64,000 bases of DNA from Corydoras sp. C115 (Eukaryota; Chordata; Actinopteri; Siluriformes; Callichthyidae). Positions within the stretch are counted from its first letter, which is position 1. The number at the start of each line of letters is the position of its first letter. A program made the position numbers and the translations under genes. Where the stretch lies: contig JAFMOC010000007.1 in the NCBI GenBank assembly GCA_019802505.1, positions 6,134,501-6,198,500 of the forward strand, given 5' to 3'. Under the pieces are notes generated by a model. The model was not told the DNA's origin. It ran no database searches and saw nothing but the letters and a program-made list of their open reading frames with translations. Positions 1-11,400 of this stretch are shown here, piece after piece.

Positions 1-195
1 GGGTGAGGATTCGGGCGCTGAGCAAATACACCCAGAAAAAGTCGCCAATCCATCACTTATTCACACAGACACACTAAACAGTGGCAATTAAGTGCAGTCA
101 TTTTACCTTGCATCCATGTTTTTGGACTGTTACAAGAAACCAAAAACCCCAGAGAATATCTACACATTTGTGTGGGAAATGTGCTAACCACTATG
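1..195 (-). repeat. Degenerate tRNA-headed SINE, cut by the window edge
   Basis: The order of blocks (cgggcgctgagcaaata, gccaatccatca, cacacagacaca, catgtttttggactgt, gtgctaaccacta) matches the reverse complement of the full SINEs elsewhere in the window. Divergence is high, so this is an old copy. Confidence 0.6.
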
Positions 196-210
196 CAATT
201 TTGAATGAAA

Positions 211-2240
211 AACTAAAACTGGGGACATTTATATACAAAGAGCATATAATTTTCTCTGATAATTCTCTGTAAAAAAAAAACATTTTTATGTGCCTTAAAC
301 ACTGAACCATTTTATGGATCACAAATAATCTATATGCTATAATGATTTAACTTAATTTGACTTAATTATGATAAGTGGGATGCTATTTTTAAAATAGTCT
401 TGATTGGAATTTTCTGCAGTTTTTCTGCACTAATGAACATTTTCCAACCTAAGTGCAATTTAATAATAAAGCTGTTAATAACATTTGCTGCTTTATACCC
501 CAGGATCATGAACTTTTTTACTTAATTGCTAAATATAACACCCCCACACTGGTAAATAAACATATAGCTTCTTGAACATTTTTGGGTTTATCTTACATAT
601 TTTGAGCTTACCTTTGTCATTAAAATACTGAACATCTTTTATTTGTCCTGTTAAATAAAATGAATTAATAAATCATAGCTTTCATGTTGTAAAAAGTTTT
701 TAGACAATGTCCATACTCTTTTTAAATAGTGTATCCTCTTTTTTTTATAAATACAATTGTTGGATATTACACCCAGTAAGACCGATTTATAGAAATAGTT
801 TGGATGTAAAATGAGGAGAAGTAATGTATTTCTCTATATATTAAGTCAATTTATGTACCACATTAGCAGCAGTGTAGCTTTAAAACAGAACCCTACAGAA
901 CATGTTAATTGAATTAGTGCAGCAGACAATGTATCATTTTGATTGTATTATAGTTTTTAGACCCATTTAGAATTAATATAAATAAAATGTCAGTACTTAA
1001 CATATTCATAATGTTTTTATACTATAAATGGCCAGAGATAAAGCACAGTTGTATTAATAGGAGCGTTTAGGTAATAAGAGATAAGAATGAGTTATCAGTC
1101 ATACACTGGGTCAAAGTAAAATTACTATCTCTCCTCTTACATTATGTACTTTTCAAAATCAGCAATACAACAGGCAAAGTGAGGTTGAGCATTGTGGGAA
1201 ATGTTTTATGGCCTTCAATAACTTCAAGATTTGAGATACATTTTATTTAAATCTTATAAATAAGGATGACGGTGTGTGTGTGTGTGTGTGTGAGAGTGTT
1301 TCCAATGCAAATCCACACCGTTACTTCAATTACCACAAATTTATCATAGTCTTTGCAACTCCATGTGGTTTCTATAATATTTACAACCACCAAGAATAAC
1401 ATAAGGGGTTCTGTTTTAGCAATCTTTTGTGAAACATCAACCATGCACCTCACAGCTTGATTTAGGATGTGTCAGTGTGTCTGGTATTGTGGCGACATGA
1501 AAAGCATGCCTTGTACTAATTACCTTAATTATTCAAAGGTGTGTTTTTGGCATAATATGCAATAAACCTTTGCCATTCCCTTTTACAGCCAGGTGTGGTC
1601 TGACTTTTGAATATTTTTGAATGTTTAAAAATTTTTTTTTTTTTTTATATATTCTGTTTTGTATTATTGATCTAAAAGTTACTGGCATGTTCCATGAGTT
1701 TGTGCACTACTGCGTGTCCATGTGTGCATAACAAGCAGAGTGTACACACATGTAATGACAAATCACTGCCAAGATGACAGTGAGTGTCTGACGGTTAACG
1801 TCTGCCTCAGTTGATTTCAGTGATGTGTTCAGTGCACCTGTGTTCTCTGTTGCCGAGATAGAAATACAGCAGAAATTTACCTGAAGACATCTCAAAATCA
1901 AATAATGGTTTTGGTGCTATTGTGCACAGGTAAAAACTTATATTTAGGTAATGTGAAAGTTGTTTTGTTTGGCATTATTTTTTTAGTTAGTTAAATAATG
2001 TTTCTTTTAGACAACCTGACCAATTTCATGTAAATTAACATTTATTCCACTTGCACAAAATGTCATCTTGAGCCCTGGCCAACGGCTAGTGGTTTATAGA
2101 GTAGCACGAGTGGATTCTGATGTGTTTTTGGATGATACTTTAAATTTCAGTTCTTAACAAGTCAATCATACAGTGATTTTTCTAAACTGCACACGTTTTA
2201 ATTTTAATTCAACTGTTTAAAAGATCCAATATCTTACCAT
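211..2240. other. Intergenic DNA without recognised genes
   Basis: AT-rich sequence with a short (TG)n tract at about 1272-1291. Short open frames on both strands have no family signature, and no splice-consistent exon was found. Confidence 0.5.
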
Positions 2241-2385
2241 CAGTGGTGCCATGGTGACAAGACAGTAAATACTTCCACCAAACAATACGAAAGTCCTGGG
2301 TTAGACTCTTGGCTGCAGTACACAGAGGTGGTTTCTGTCTGTCTGTCCTCGTGTCTACATGGACTTACTCCCACACTGCTAAAAT
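2241..2385 (+). repeat. Old SINE-like relic
   Basis: Weak, ordered similarity to the fish tRNA-headed SINE (gtggtgccatggtgac, gtcctgggttagactc, tcctcgtgtctacatgga, ctcccacactg). The tRNA-like head is barely recognisable. Confidence 0.35.
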
Positions 2386-2451
2386 GTTACTAAATGAACT
2401 CCCAAAATGACAAATATAGTCTTACATCATCTTTGTGTTTTTTTTCTTTTC

Positions 2452-2586
2452 ATTCATTCATTCATTGTCTCCCGCTTTATCCTCTATTAGGGTCGCGGTG
2501 GGGTTCCCCATGCCCATCCAGGGGAGAACATCTCGGGCGCTGGGCAGATAGACCCAGGACAGGGCGCCAATCCATCGCTGGGCAGT
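2452..2586 (-). repeat. 5'-truncated SINE 3' half with likely target-site duplication
   Basis: Starts with (ATTC)n, continues tctcccgctttatcc and ends at cgctgggca. It contains only the 3' half of the SINE. Similar T-rich sequence (about GTTTTTTTTCTT) flanks both ends, consistent with retrotransposition of a truncated copy. Confidence 0.8.
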
Positions 2587-2695
2587 TTTTTTTCTTCCCA
2601 CCTCTATTTATCACTTCATAAACCCTAAGACTGATCTGATGTCAGTGTATATGTAACAGTAAATAGTGTAGTTCAAATGAGCTCCAAAAGCCAAT

Positions 2696-2937
2696 CTGGG
2701 TGAAGTTTCCATGTTCTCCCCCTGTCCATGTGGGTTTCTCCTGGTCCTCCAGTTTCCTCTTACAGTCTAAAAAAAATGCACTTACAGTATATGGTGTGTG
2801 TGTGTGTGTGTCTGAGTGAGTGAGTGTGTGCCCAGCGACGGATTGGTGCCCTGTTCTGGGTGTATCTGCCCAGCGCGCGAAATGCTCTCTCCTGGATGGG
2901 TATGGGGAGTAGAGAAATAAGCAGAAGATAATGAGAT
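2696..2937 (+). repeat. SINE lacking its tRNA-like head
   Basis: Runs from gtgaagtttccatgttctcc through a (TG)n stretch and cccagcgacggattgg to gcagaagataatga. The body and tail are present; the box A/box B head is missing. Confidence 0.75.
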
Positions 2938-3297
2938 GAGATAAGAATAATATATCAGTTAGAGGCCAAAAAGCAAGACCTATTTATTTTACTTTACTAA
3001 ACACTTTACTGCCTTGCAAGTAAAAATGTATTTTGATTCCACCAGCCTGCAGTGCTTTTGCCCTATACTGTATGTACTTCAAAAACTGTACGAGTTGCAA
3101 TAAATTTCCCAATCAATTCACTGTGTATTAAGCATAGACTTGTATTCCAGATCTTTTTATCAACATTACACGAATACCAATGTCCAGTTTTTGTGTTCCT
3201 CATGTAAAATAGATTAGCCTTTTTTATTTAAAGCAAAACATACAAAAACTGGTAGATTTTAAATGCATATAGAACATTTGAGATAGGCATGCTTTTA
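2938..3297. other. Gene-free upstream flank of pla2g12b
   Basis: AT-rich DNA; I see no coding or repeat signature beyond the SINE that precedes it. Confidence 0.4.
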
Positions 3298-3482
3298 GCT
3301 TTCCACCCTCAGTGAGAGACACTGTGCTCTTTGAACCTTAGCACCCACCCATGCCTTGCTGTCTGCTTGATACAATCAGGGATCAAAGTACTATCGACGA
3401 AGCACTATCACTGTATGGCTTTTTGTTTCTCTTATTCTGCAGTCAGTACTCACACTAGAGGAATCTAGCGCCCTGTTTCACC
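3298..3482 (+). promoter_or_regulatory. pla2g12b proximal upstream region with HNF4-like sites and a possible 5'UTR splice acceptor
   Basis: Two near-matches to the HNF4 half-site or DR1 pattern lie here: CTTTGAACCT at 3329-3338 and GGGATCAAAGTA at 3379-3390. PLA2G12B is known as an HNF4-alpha target in mammals, so the match is plausible, but the motif is short. A T-rich tract ending in tctgcag (AG at 3441-3442) looks like a 3' splice site, so a non-coding first exon could join about 40 bases before the ATG. I see no TATA box at a convincing distance. Confidence 0.3.
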
Positions 3483-6400
3483 ATGTATATGCGCGATTTG
3501 ATCCTTCTCCTGCTCTGCCTGTCCTCATGCCTGGCTGCCACACTTATGCCATCAGTATCAGCAGAGGAACTTCCTAAAGGGTCCGAAAGAGTAGAAAATG
3601 GTGGAAAGGATGAACTTACTCAAGATGACTCTCATGTAAGAGAAGGCCAGACCGGAACGACTTCTGGCACCAGTCAAACTCCAGAAGACGAGAATGACTG
3701 GGGGCTAAACTCCATCAGAGGCAGCTTCCAAGCTGTCAATGGTTATTTCGACTCACTGCTGGAGCTGATGGGGGGCCGTGATGGTGTCTGCCAGTATCGC
3801 TGTAGATATGGTAAGCTAAAAAGCTTTGTTTTTGCTTCTGTAGTATTTCACATACAAGAAAGAGATAAAACAACAAAGCAAAGCAAGGCAAACTAAATAG
3901 TGAGTGAGCTGTGAAATGACAGAAGAAATGGTGCAGTTTCAATTTGATGAACACACCAATCTGGACATGACCATGCTGCTAAATGCTACTGCAGTGAAGC
4001 AGAATTGTGAAAGATCTGTGATCTTCCTCATTTTGAAGTCTAATGGAACATTGACCGCACACTGCACAGCCATCATTGAGTGTTTGCCAAGTCTCAAAAA
4101 ACTACTGATTTAAAAAACATTGTTACTGACCAGACACAAATGCTTATTGCTGATAGTTATTTTGTAGGACATATCAGAAATTAAACTTTGGAAAAAATAC
4201 AGAGTGAACAAGAGATTATAGGATTAGATGACTATAATGATGGATTAAGACAATTTTTAATGGTTGTAACATTGTGTTCTCATCGGTCTTGAACTACAGA
4301 AGATAGACAGACCTGATTAAACTCATGGTTTATTTATATTATTACATTATATTTTGTATCAACTGTTCAGCCAATTTAATGAAAACATATGTGAGGTAGA
4401 GATTTTAAATAAGTGTTGTCTTGGTATAAAACAGATTTGTTGTTGGTTGTTGGACAGGTAAGGCTCCCCAGGCTCGCCCAGGTTACCAGCTGCCTGAACC
4501 CAATGGCTGCACATCCTCTCTGCTGGGTTTCCAGGTACCAGACAGTGTATGTGTCTTTTAAGCATCACTAACAGATTACTCTTTCTAATTTTAAGAACAT
4601 AAGATTCAGAAATTGAATAAATTATTAATTAACAGCATAATTATGGCATCATTGACTATGGCTTGTTCCATAGTAAAAGGTGCACTACATTAATTTGCCA
4701 TTTTATTAGGTACACCATTTTATCTCTATCATATAGATGTAATTTTTAGCTTAACAGTTGCCATCTACTAACCCAATATGTTTTAATATGACACAGTAGG
4801 TAATATTTAATTAGTTAAACATTATGCACATTCACTGTCTAAGTTATTGGTCCATGACAATGTAATTTGCTCCTTATTGAACTTGGGAATATCAATTTAG
4901 AGACAGTAGCCCATATGTTGCTGCACAGTTTGTTAGTCAACCACTAAGCTGTAATTAGTGCTCATGTTTAGAGGATGCAGCTGGACATTTTTTGTTGATA
5001 GGTTGTTTTCAGTCCTGCATAGTGACACAGGTGTTTATAAAACACTCATACCAATGGAACAAACATCACCACCACCATGTCAGTGTCACTGCAGAGCTGA
5101 TAATCATTCACCACCCTTACCCTAATCATAACTTACATCTACCTTATACATAAATTAATTTGCAGCCTAGCAGGCACAATGAAGTATTTTAAAACTCCAG
5201 CATGACTGCTGTGTCTGATTTACTCACACACTAACACCGCCAAACAATATCTGCTACTTGATTGTCCTTTAAGAGGTCTAGACCTGTAGAGAACAAGGTT
5301 AAGGGGTAACAAAGTATGAATAAAGCAAGAAGTGAAGACACTTATAGATTAGAATAGAATGAAATTTACAATGAAACCTGACTTCTAATAGATGATTACA
5401 TAACACTGTACAGGTTTCACCATAACATTAGTAAGTTTTTATTCATGTCACCACAAAAATGATGATAACATGATTTATAATCCATGATTACCAGCCTAAA
5501 ACAGGAGACACTGCCTTACCACATCTTATTGACAGCTCTGTGCAAGGCATTTATTTATTTTTGTAAGGGGCTGGACCTGGTTCAGGACCTGGCATAACTG
5601 TGTTGGGCTGTTGTGTAATGTTTCCCATAACACTACTATTTGGTTTTTCACTCATGGAGGTTAAGATGTGAATAACCCAAAATGTGCAAAGCAGTCTGTT
5701 TTTTTGTATATAAATACATTAATTCCATAATTTAAGTGTTAAAAAAAATTCTGTATTGTAAAATAACCCACATTTTATTGCACTGAATTTTTCAATACAG
5801 TTTGATATGGGAATTCCTGCCATGACAAAGTGCTGTAACCAGCTGGACATGTGCTATGACACATGCGGCTCCAACAAGTATCGCTGTGACACCAAGTTCC
5901 GCTGGTGCCTCCACAGCATCTGCACAGACCTCAAAAAGAGTTTGGGCTTCATGTCAAAAGTAGAAGGTATGAAGTTATATGCTCTGATACTTTAGCCATC
6001 ACATATTTACTGCTGTCTAAAGTAATTAAGGATTATAATCTTTTACAACATACTGGCATATTTTTAAAATATAAAATTCTGCACCTCAAGTCTACAATAT
6101 GACTCAAAATATGCAGACGGCAATTCTATGTTAAATGTTAAAACTGGACTTGGGCTACAAGTTCCATTGAAGATCATTGATAATGTTACAACAAGCAAAA
6201 ACATTTTACACATGTAGAACAGTTTCAGAAAGTATCTAAAAAATTTTTAGATTTTACCGTATTACAAAATAAATTTCTGTACTACTACAGATAATACTAG
6301 TTCTTAGGAAACCACTTTAAGTGCAATGGGTGACGTAAGTGTATTTAAAAAAATTACCATAGCTATAAATACTATGTGTAAACAAACAAGTAACTAGATG

Positions 6401-7285
6401 TAAACAATTAGTTTGAAGTTAAATTAATTAAATTAAGAACACAGACAAATGGGGCAACGATGACATCCTAGCTATATGTATGTGTGACAGGGTAATTTGT
6501 GTGCATCAATGTGAAAATAAAAATGAATGATGGCATTATTAGACATTTGTCACCCACAGAGAAATTAAAAAACCGGAAAACATATAAAACATATAAAAAT
6601 AAATTCCTACAAAAAAGTCCTACGAAATTCTTCCCCGTGGTTGCATTGTTACCACAGGAAAACATCATGAAATGGAAAGAAACTATTGATCCAGAGCCAC
6701 TGTTTGTGCCATATGTTGCTGTTGTAAGAATGGTACATGTCTGAGGTATTCACCCTTTGCTCATTAATAAACAAGTTCATTAATTTAAAATAATTTTTTA
6801 AACCTTCGTAATCATACTTTAGCAAATTAATTTTATTTCTGGATTGCTATGATGTGTGATGTTTGAGGTCTTAAATATTCCTTAGTTACTTGGTTAAGGC
6901 TTACTGTAGTATTAATAGTGTGTGTTTTAATCTGTTCTAAGATCAGCTTTTATTTGAACTTCATTTTTACTACTCTATGTTTGCTGTTGAATCAGTTACT
7001 ATACAGTGACACCAAGCATAGAGTCTTTGTGTGGAAAGGTATACTGGAGTAAAATATTTAGGAACTATATTCATCCTTAGTTCTTGTGATATAAACACAC
7101 AAAAAATGACTTATTAAAGAACTATTTAATGCCTAATAATTTCTTATATTTAATTCTCTTTCTCAGCTTGCGAGGCCTTTGCAGACACCATGTACAACAC
7201 AGTATGGACTCTGGGCTGCAGGCCGTACATGAACAGCCAGAGGGCAGCATGTATGTGTGAGGGAGAGGAAAAAGATGAACTCTAA
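3483..7285 (+). CDS. pla2g12b: Group XIIB secretory phospholipase A2-like protein, complete, 4 coding exons
   Basis: Coding exons are 3483-3810, 4458-4546, 5801-5966 and 7167-7285. They join in frame with GT-AG introns into 233 codons. The start ATG follows a good context (tttcacc) and opens a hydrophobic signal peptide (about residues 1-20) followed by an acidic linker. The core reads GVCQYRCRYG, then EPNGC, then CCNQLDMCYDTCGSNKYRC, which matches the PLA2G12 family. In active PLA2s the motif is CCxxHDxC. Here the histidine is leucine (codon 5843-5845, about residue 154), the known hallmark of PLA2G12B, so the protein should have no lipase activity. The C-terminus is KDEL, an ER-retrieval signal. 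Established knowledge: the family acts in the ER of liver and intestine in triglyceride-rich lipoprotein assembly. It lies tail to tail with oit3, as in other vertebrates. The PLA2G12A paralogue is excluded by the Leu. Confidence 0.95.
4985..5330. repeat. Degenerate DNA-transposon-type repeat in pla2g12b intron 2
   Basis: Contains phrases such as tgtcagtgtcactgcagagctga, caccaccctt and aaggggtaacaaagtatg. These recur in the same order at 56930-57275 (catcagtgtcactgcagaactg, acaccaccca, tgggggactaacaaa). The two copies mark one interspersed family, probably a non-autonomous Tc1/mariner relative. Confidence 0.45.
5967..7166 (+). other. pla2g12b intron 3
   Basis: Flanked by GTATGA at the donor and tttctcag at the acceptor. 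No recognised repeat or further exon inside. Confidence 0.7.
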
Positions 7286-8170
7286 ACATCTCCTGCCAAC
7301 CACCGTGACTCACCATTATCAAACTCTTGCACACCACTCAACAGAGATGATTTCAAAAGTAAATCATTCTCTGAATTTGTGATAAAGACTCATGCTCAAG
7401 TTCTTAATGTCTAGTTTTGACCACTTCTCTTTCTTTGGGTTCAGGTTTACAGGATTATCTACATAAAAAACTGAAATGGTTCAGTAAGGGGAACATCCAA
7501 GCATCATACTTTAACAGGGCATGTAGGATATATTGAAATGCACTCTGTGTGAACTGTTAGTAATTCTCCTGTAAAGTTGACAAAGCCAAGCAGACTGATA
7601 AGAACAGATGAATAATTTAAATTGTATAGCATGTGACAAAAGTGCAGTATTACTGTTTTATAAGGTCTATATAAAGATGTCAGTACATGTGCTCAATGTT
7701 ATATGTTGGTAATTTATTAAAATATGGTATATAGTATAGTTTAACTCTGACAGCTGTTTGGTCCATGAATATACAAACAACTGTTCTCACATACACATTC
7801 GTAAGTTATTCTGTGTTCTTACGAATAAATATTGACTTAATATAGAGGCTTATATACACTATATATACTTAATACAGATCACCCTTGGTGATGTATAGCT
7901 AACCACTAAGCCACAGTGATGCCCTATATATAGATACAATTTATAAAAGTGTGGGAATACTTCTCAAATGCTATATATATATTATGTATATAGATACACT
8001 TTATAAGAGTATGGGAATACTTCTTAAATGCAATACCATTTTCAGTAATGTCCTACTACAAAGAAATTTAAGACAATATGTTTTGTGTCAGCTCTTTCAT
8101 CCTCCAGCATGACCATATTGCTGCATAGGTGAAGATCATTAACATGTACTTTGCTGCAATAAAACTCTGT
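7286..8170 (+). other. pla2g12b 3' untranslated region with candidate poly(A) signals
   Basis: AT-rich sequence after the stop codon with AATAAA hexamers on the + strand at 7824-7829 and 8158-8163. A short imperfect duplication is visible at about 7920-7970 and 7985-8030 (tatatagatacaatttataaaagtgtgggaatacttct-type). No coding potential is seen. The exact transcript end cannot be chosen without RNA data. Confidence 0.45.
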
Positions 8171-8293
8171 AAAACACATTCTGAAATGCTATGGCCATGC
8201 TATGCAATTGCAAGGCAAAATATTTTGTCTAGCGGTAGTGAGCTAACAACTGCTTTCTAAACTGCTTTCTCTACAGACACCATCTAATAATTT

Positions 8294-8299
8294 TTTATT
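8294..8299 (-). terminator. Candidate oit3 poly(A) signal
   Basis: TTTATT on the + strand reads AATAAA on the oit3 strand, 195 bases past its stop codon. It sits about 130 bases from the last candidate pla2g12b signal (8158-8163), so the two convergent transcripts may end very close together or overlap. Confidence 0.4.
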
Positions 8300-8493
8300 T
8301 CTTTGTTGTTAAACATGTGTATTAGTTGTAAAAACTTTAAGGCATTGTTAGTATTGATACGAAATTAAAGAAAGCTCCAAGATATGTTTAATGCACATTA
8401 TAGTGTAGAACTAGTATATTGTCTTTTTTTTTAACACAATACACACAAACTAAAAGAAATAGAGACAGAAATGTGTGTCCATGTGTGTGTGTA

Positions 8494-11400
8494 TTATGGA
8501 TCTGGCAGTATGAGGATTGGTCCACCAGTTAGTGTGCGGTTTTGATGGTACTGCTCAGTCCAGAGGTCTCGTCTAAGCCGTCTGCGGCATCCTTGTGTGC
8601 AACGTGACTCTCCCTGACCACACACCAGCACCCGACAATGCAGATACACCTCCTACAATACACAAGCATGACTCACAGTAAGAAGAGGTTCAGTGTAAAA
8701 GTACTTACTCTCTGCAGCTCATGCATGGCTATAGCACACTTTTACTCACAATGTTGTCATTGCCTACGAATTTAAAGACAGGAACCTGGTAGTGCTTGGT
8801 AAGCTGATTTTTAGCTGAGAGCTGGCGTACAGTTTCATCTGAAATACAACTGGCAGAAGCAGAATAAAGCTAATATATCAGTATGTGTATGTAATAAATG
8901 TTTCCCTTTTTTAACAAGGACTGTTTTACACATCCTGCCACTCACCCATCTTTTATAAGATAATACTTCAAGACTTGGTCAGCTTTGGGTCCTGGTGTGG
9001 CGAAGCAGCTCTCTACCAGTGCAGCAAGACCTTCAATGCGTTCCTGTGGCTCTACAGCGAAATACAGTGCATCACGTAGTCGTAGTTCTGGAGGACTGCT
9101 GTATGGTTCAGAAAACGTTGCACTTTTAAACAGCTCCAGTGTGAAGGGAAAAATCCCTTCACTGTGTGCCACAAGCTCTAATGCAGAACTCTGCACACTG
9201 GGAAGGTATCCGTCGGATACGTCATAGTGCCCAGGGAACTCACAGATTATGGGCAGCAGAAGTTTGCTAGTGCGTACAATCAGATCTCCACTGCTGCCCA
9301 GATTTGATTTTGGGAGCCCAGTGACCAAGTTTGTTCCAATTATTTTGTCTTTAATTACCTACGCAGAGAGAGAAAACAGATATAAACATTGTGGTATTAA
9401 GGCCAATCAACATTAGTGACACCTGCCCATCACTCCTTCGGGAGCTTTTAAGGCACCCGATTTAAACTTTTTCAGCTATAACAGCAAGCACATTTTCACA
9501 AATGCTCTTTACAAGATTTTTGAGTGAGCCTTTTTGAGGTTTTTGCCCTTTCATCCAAAATAATATATGTGGGTCATTCACTGATGATCAAGGCTCTACT
9601 GTATGTGGGCCAGTCAGGTTCTTCCTCATAAAAATTTCATGCGCATTCATGCGGATACAGATGAGCACCTTCTCAATGGAACAATGATAATGACGATGAT
9701 TAGATTCGTTGTCTCAATACTTTTGGCCAAGTCAAGTCAATACAAGGTAATATGTTCAAAAGTGTCAATGTTCAAGTCATTATGTTCTACTATATAATGC
9801 ACCACAATAGACGTTAATGTATTTAAAGGCAATGTGTTACCTTCAATACTCATTCATTCATTATCTCCCGCTTTATCCTCTATTAGGGTCGTGGTGGGGT
9901 TCCCCATGCCTATCCAGGGGAGAACGTCTCGGCTGCTGGGCAGATAGACCCAGGACAGAGCGCCAATCCATCGCTGGGCACACACTCACTCACACAGACA
10001 CACTCTATATGGGGCAATTTGGAGAATTTCATTGACTTGATACATGTTTTTGGACTGTGGGAGGAAACCGGAGAACCCGGAGGAAACCCACACGGACACA
10101 GGGAGAACATGTAAACTCCACCCAGATGGGGATTCGAACCGGGAATCCCTAGCGCTGAGAGGCAAACGTGCTAACCACTAAGCCACCGTGCCGCCCTTAC
10201 CTTCAATACCACTTTATAATTATACCAAAATGCCCTCAGTTCCCTCCGTCCCATCAGCACATATATTTAAATACATGGCCTGTTTCAAGTCATTTAAAAT
10301 TTACAGCATTAATTACTGCTCCCAGTTTGTTGGTCTCCTCTAATTCGGGATTATTGTGGTGGTCATTTACCAGATACAGCAGTGGTCGTGGACCATGTTT
10401 TCAAATGTCTGACTTTATTTCAGTTAACAGTGGGTTTTAAAATTTCACCAAACCTTTATTTTGGTTGTTGGAACAAACTTTATGAAAAAAAAGGTCAAAG
10501 ATGCTTCAGTGTGTAATATATTCACATAATACATCCACACACATCCATCCTAATTCCAAAACAATTGCTAAAAATTTTCACATCCCCACTTTTTTCACAT
10601 CCCCACTAACAAAATATGTACCCAAAGTTTCATATTAGTGACCTTTATCCCAAACTCATGTACATTATCAATGATACATACAATCATCCTTAGATGGATG
10701 TTTTATAGGCAAAAAAATTATTAATAAAAGAAAACCCTGGTAATATAAAATGTTAAATGAATAAAATAAAGGTTTGGGGTGCAGTAGCAAAGAAATGCTT
10801 GATTTCTATGTGTTTGGTGGTTAAGTAAGCTCGTATCTAAAGCTGATAATATGTATGAGCTTTGACACTTTTTGTGTTCATTCAGTGGGTCTCACCTTGA
10901 CCACAGTGCCACAGGTTTTCAAACTAAATTGCAAATTTATGTGAGTGCCATTGGAGATGCCACGACATGACGAGTTGGAAAGGAAGAGCTCCAGTCCACC
11001 CACCAATTCTTTGGGAACAGACACATTAATAGACCTGGGGTCACACTGCACAGGAACTGCAAAATAAACAAAATATTCAAATCCTTTAGTGTTTTGAATT
11101 TAGTCATGTATATCATGTATTTCTGGGTTACATTTTAGACCATCTAACCATGAGCTAGAGCTTGAATCAACTGGTTCATGCAACAGGACAATGATTTCAA
11201 ACACACCTAATCAACAACAGAACAGCTTAACAAAATTAAAAATGTCCCTAATGGCCCAAGGACAGACCCTAACCCACTTAAAACCTAAATGAACTGAAGC
11301 AATATGGTACCAAAATTCCCCAAGATGTTAGAGATTAATTCAGATGTATAGAAATGATTAATGCAAGTTATTACTGCCTAAAATAAATATATAATAAATA

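Noticed and set aside
6499..6744. 81-codon frame in pla2g12b intron 3
   Set aside because: Between well-defined exons, Lys/Asn-rich as expected for AT-rich chance frames; no splice sites in phase.
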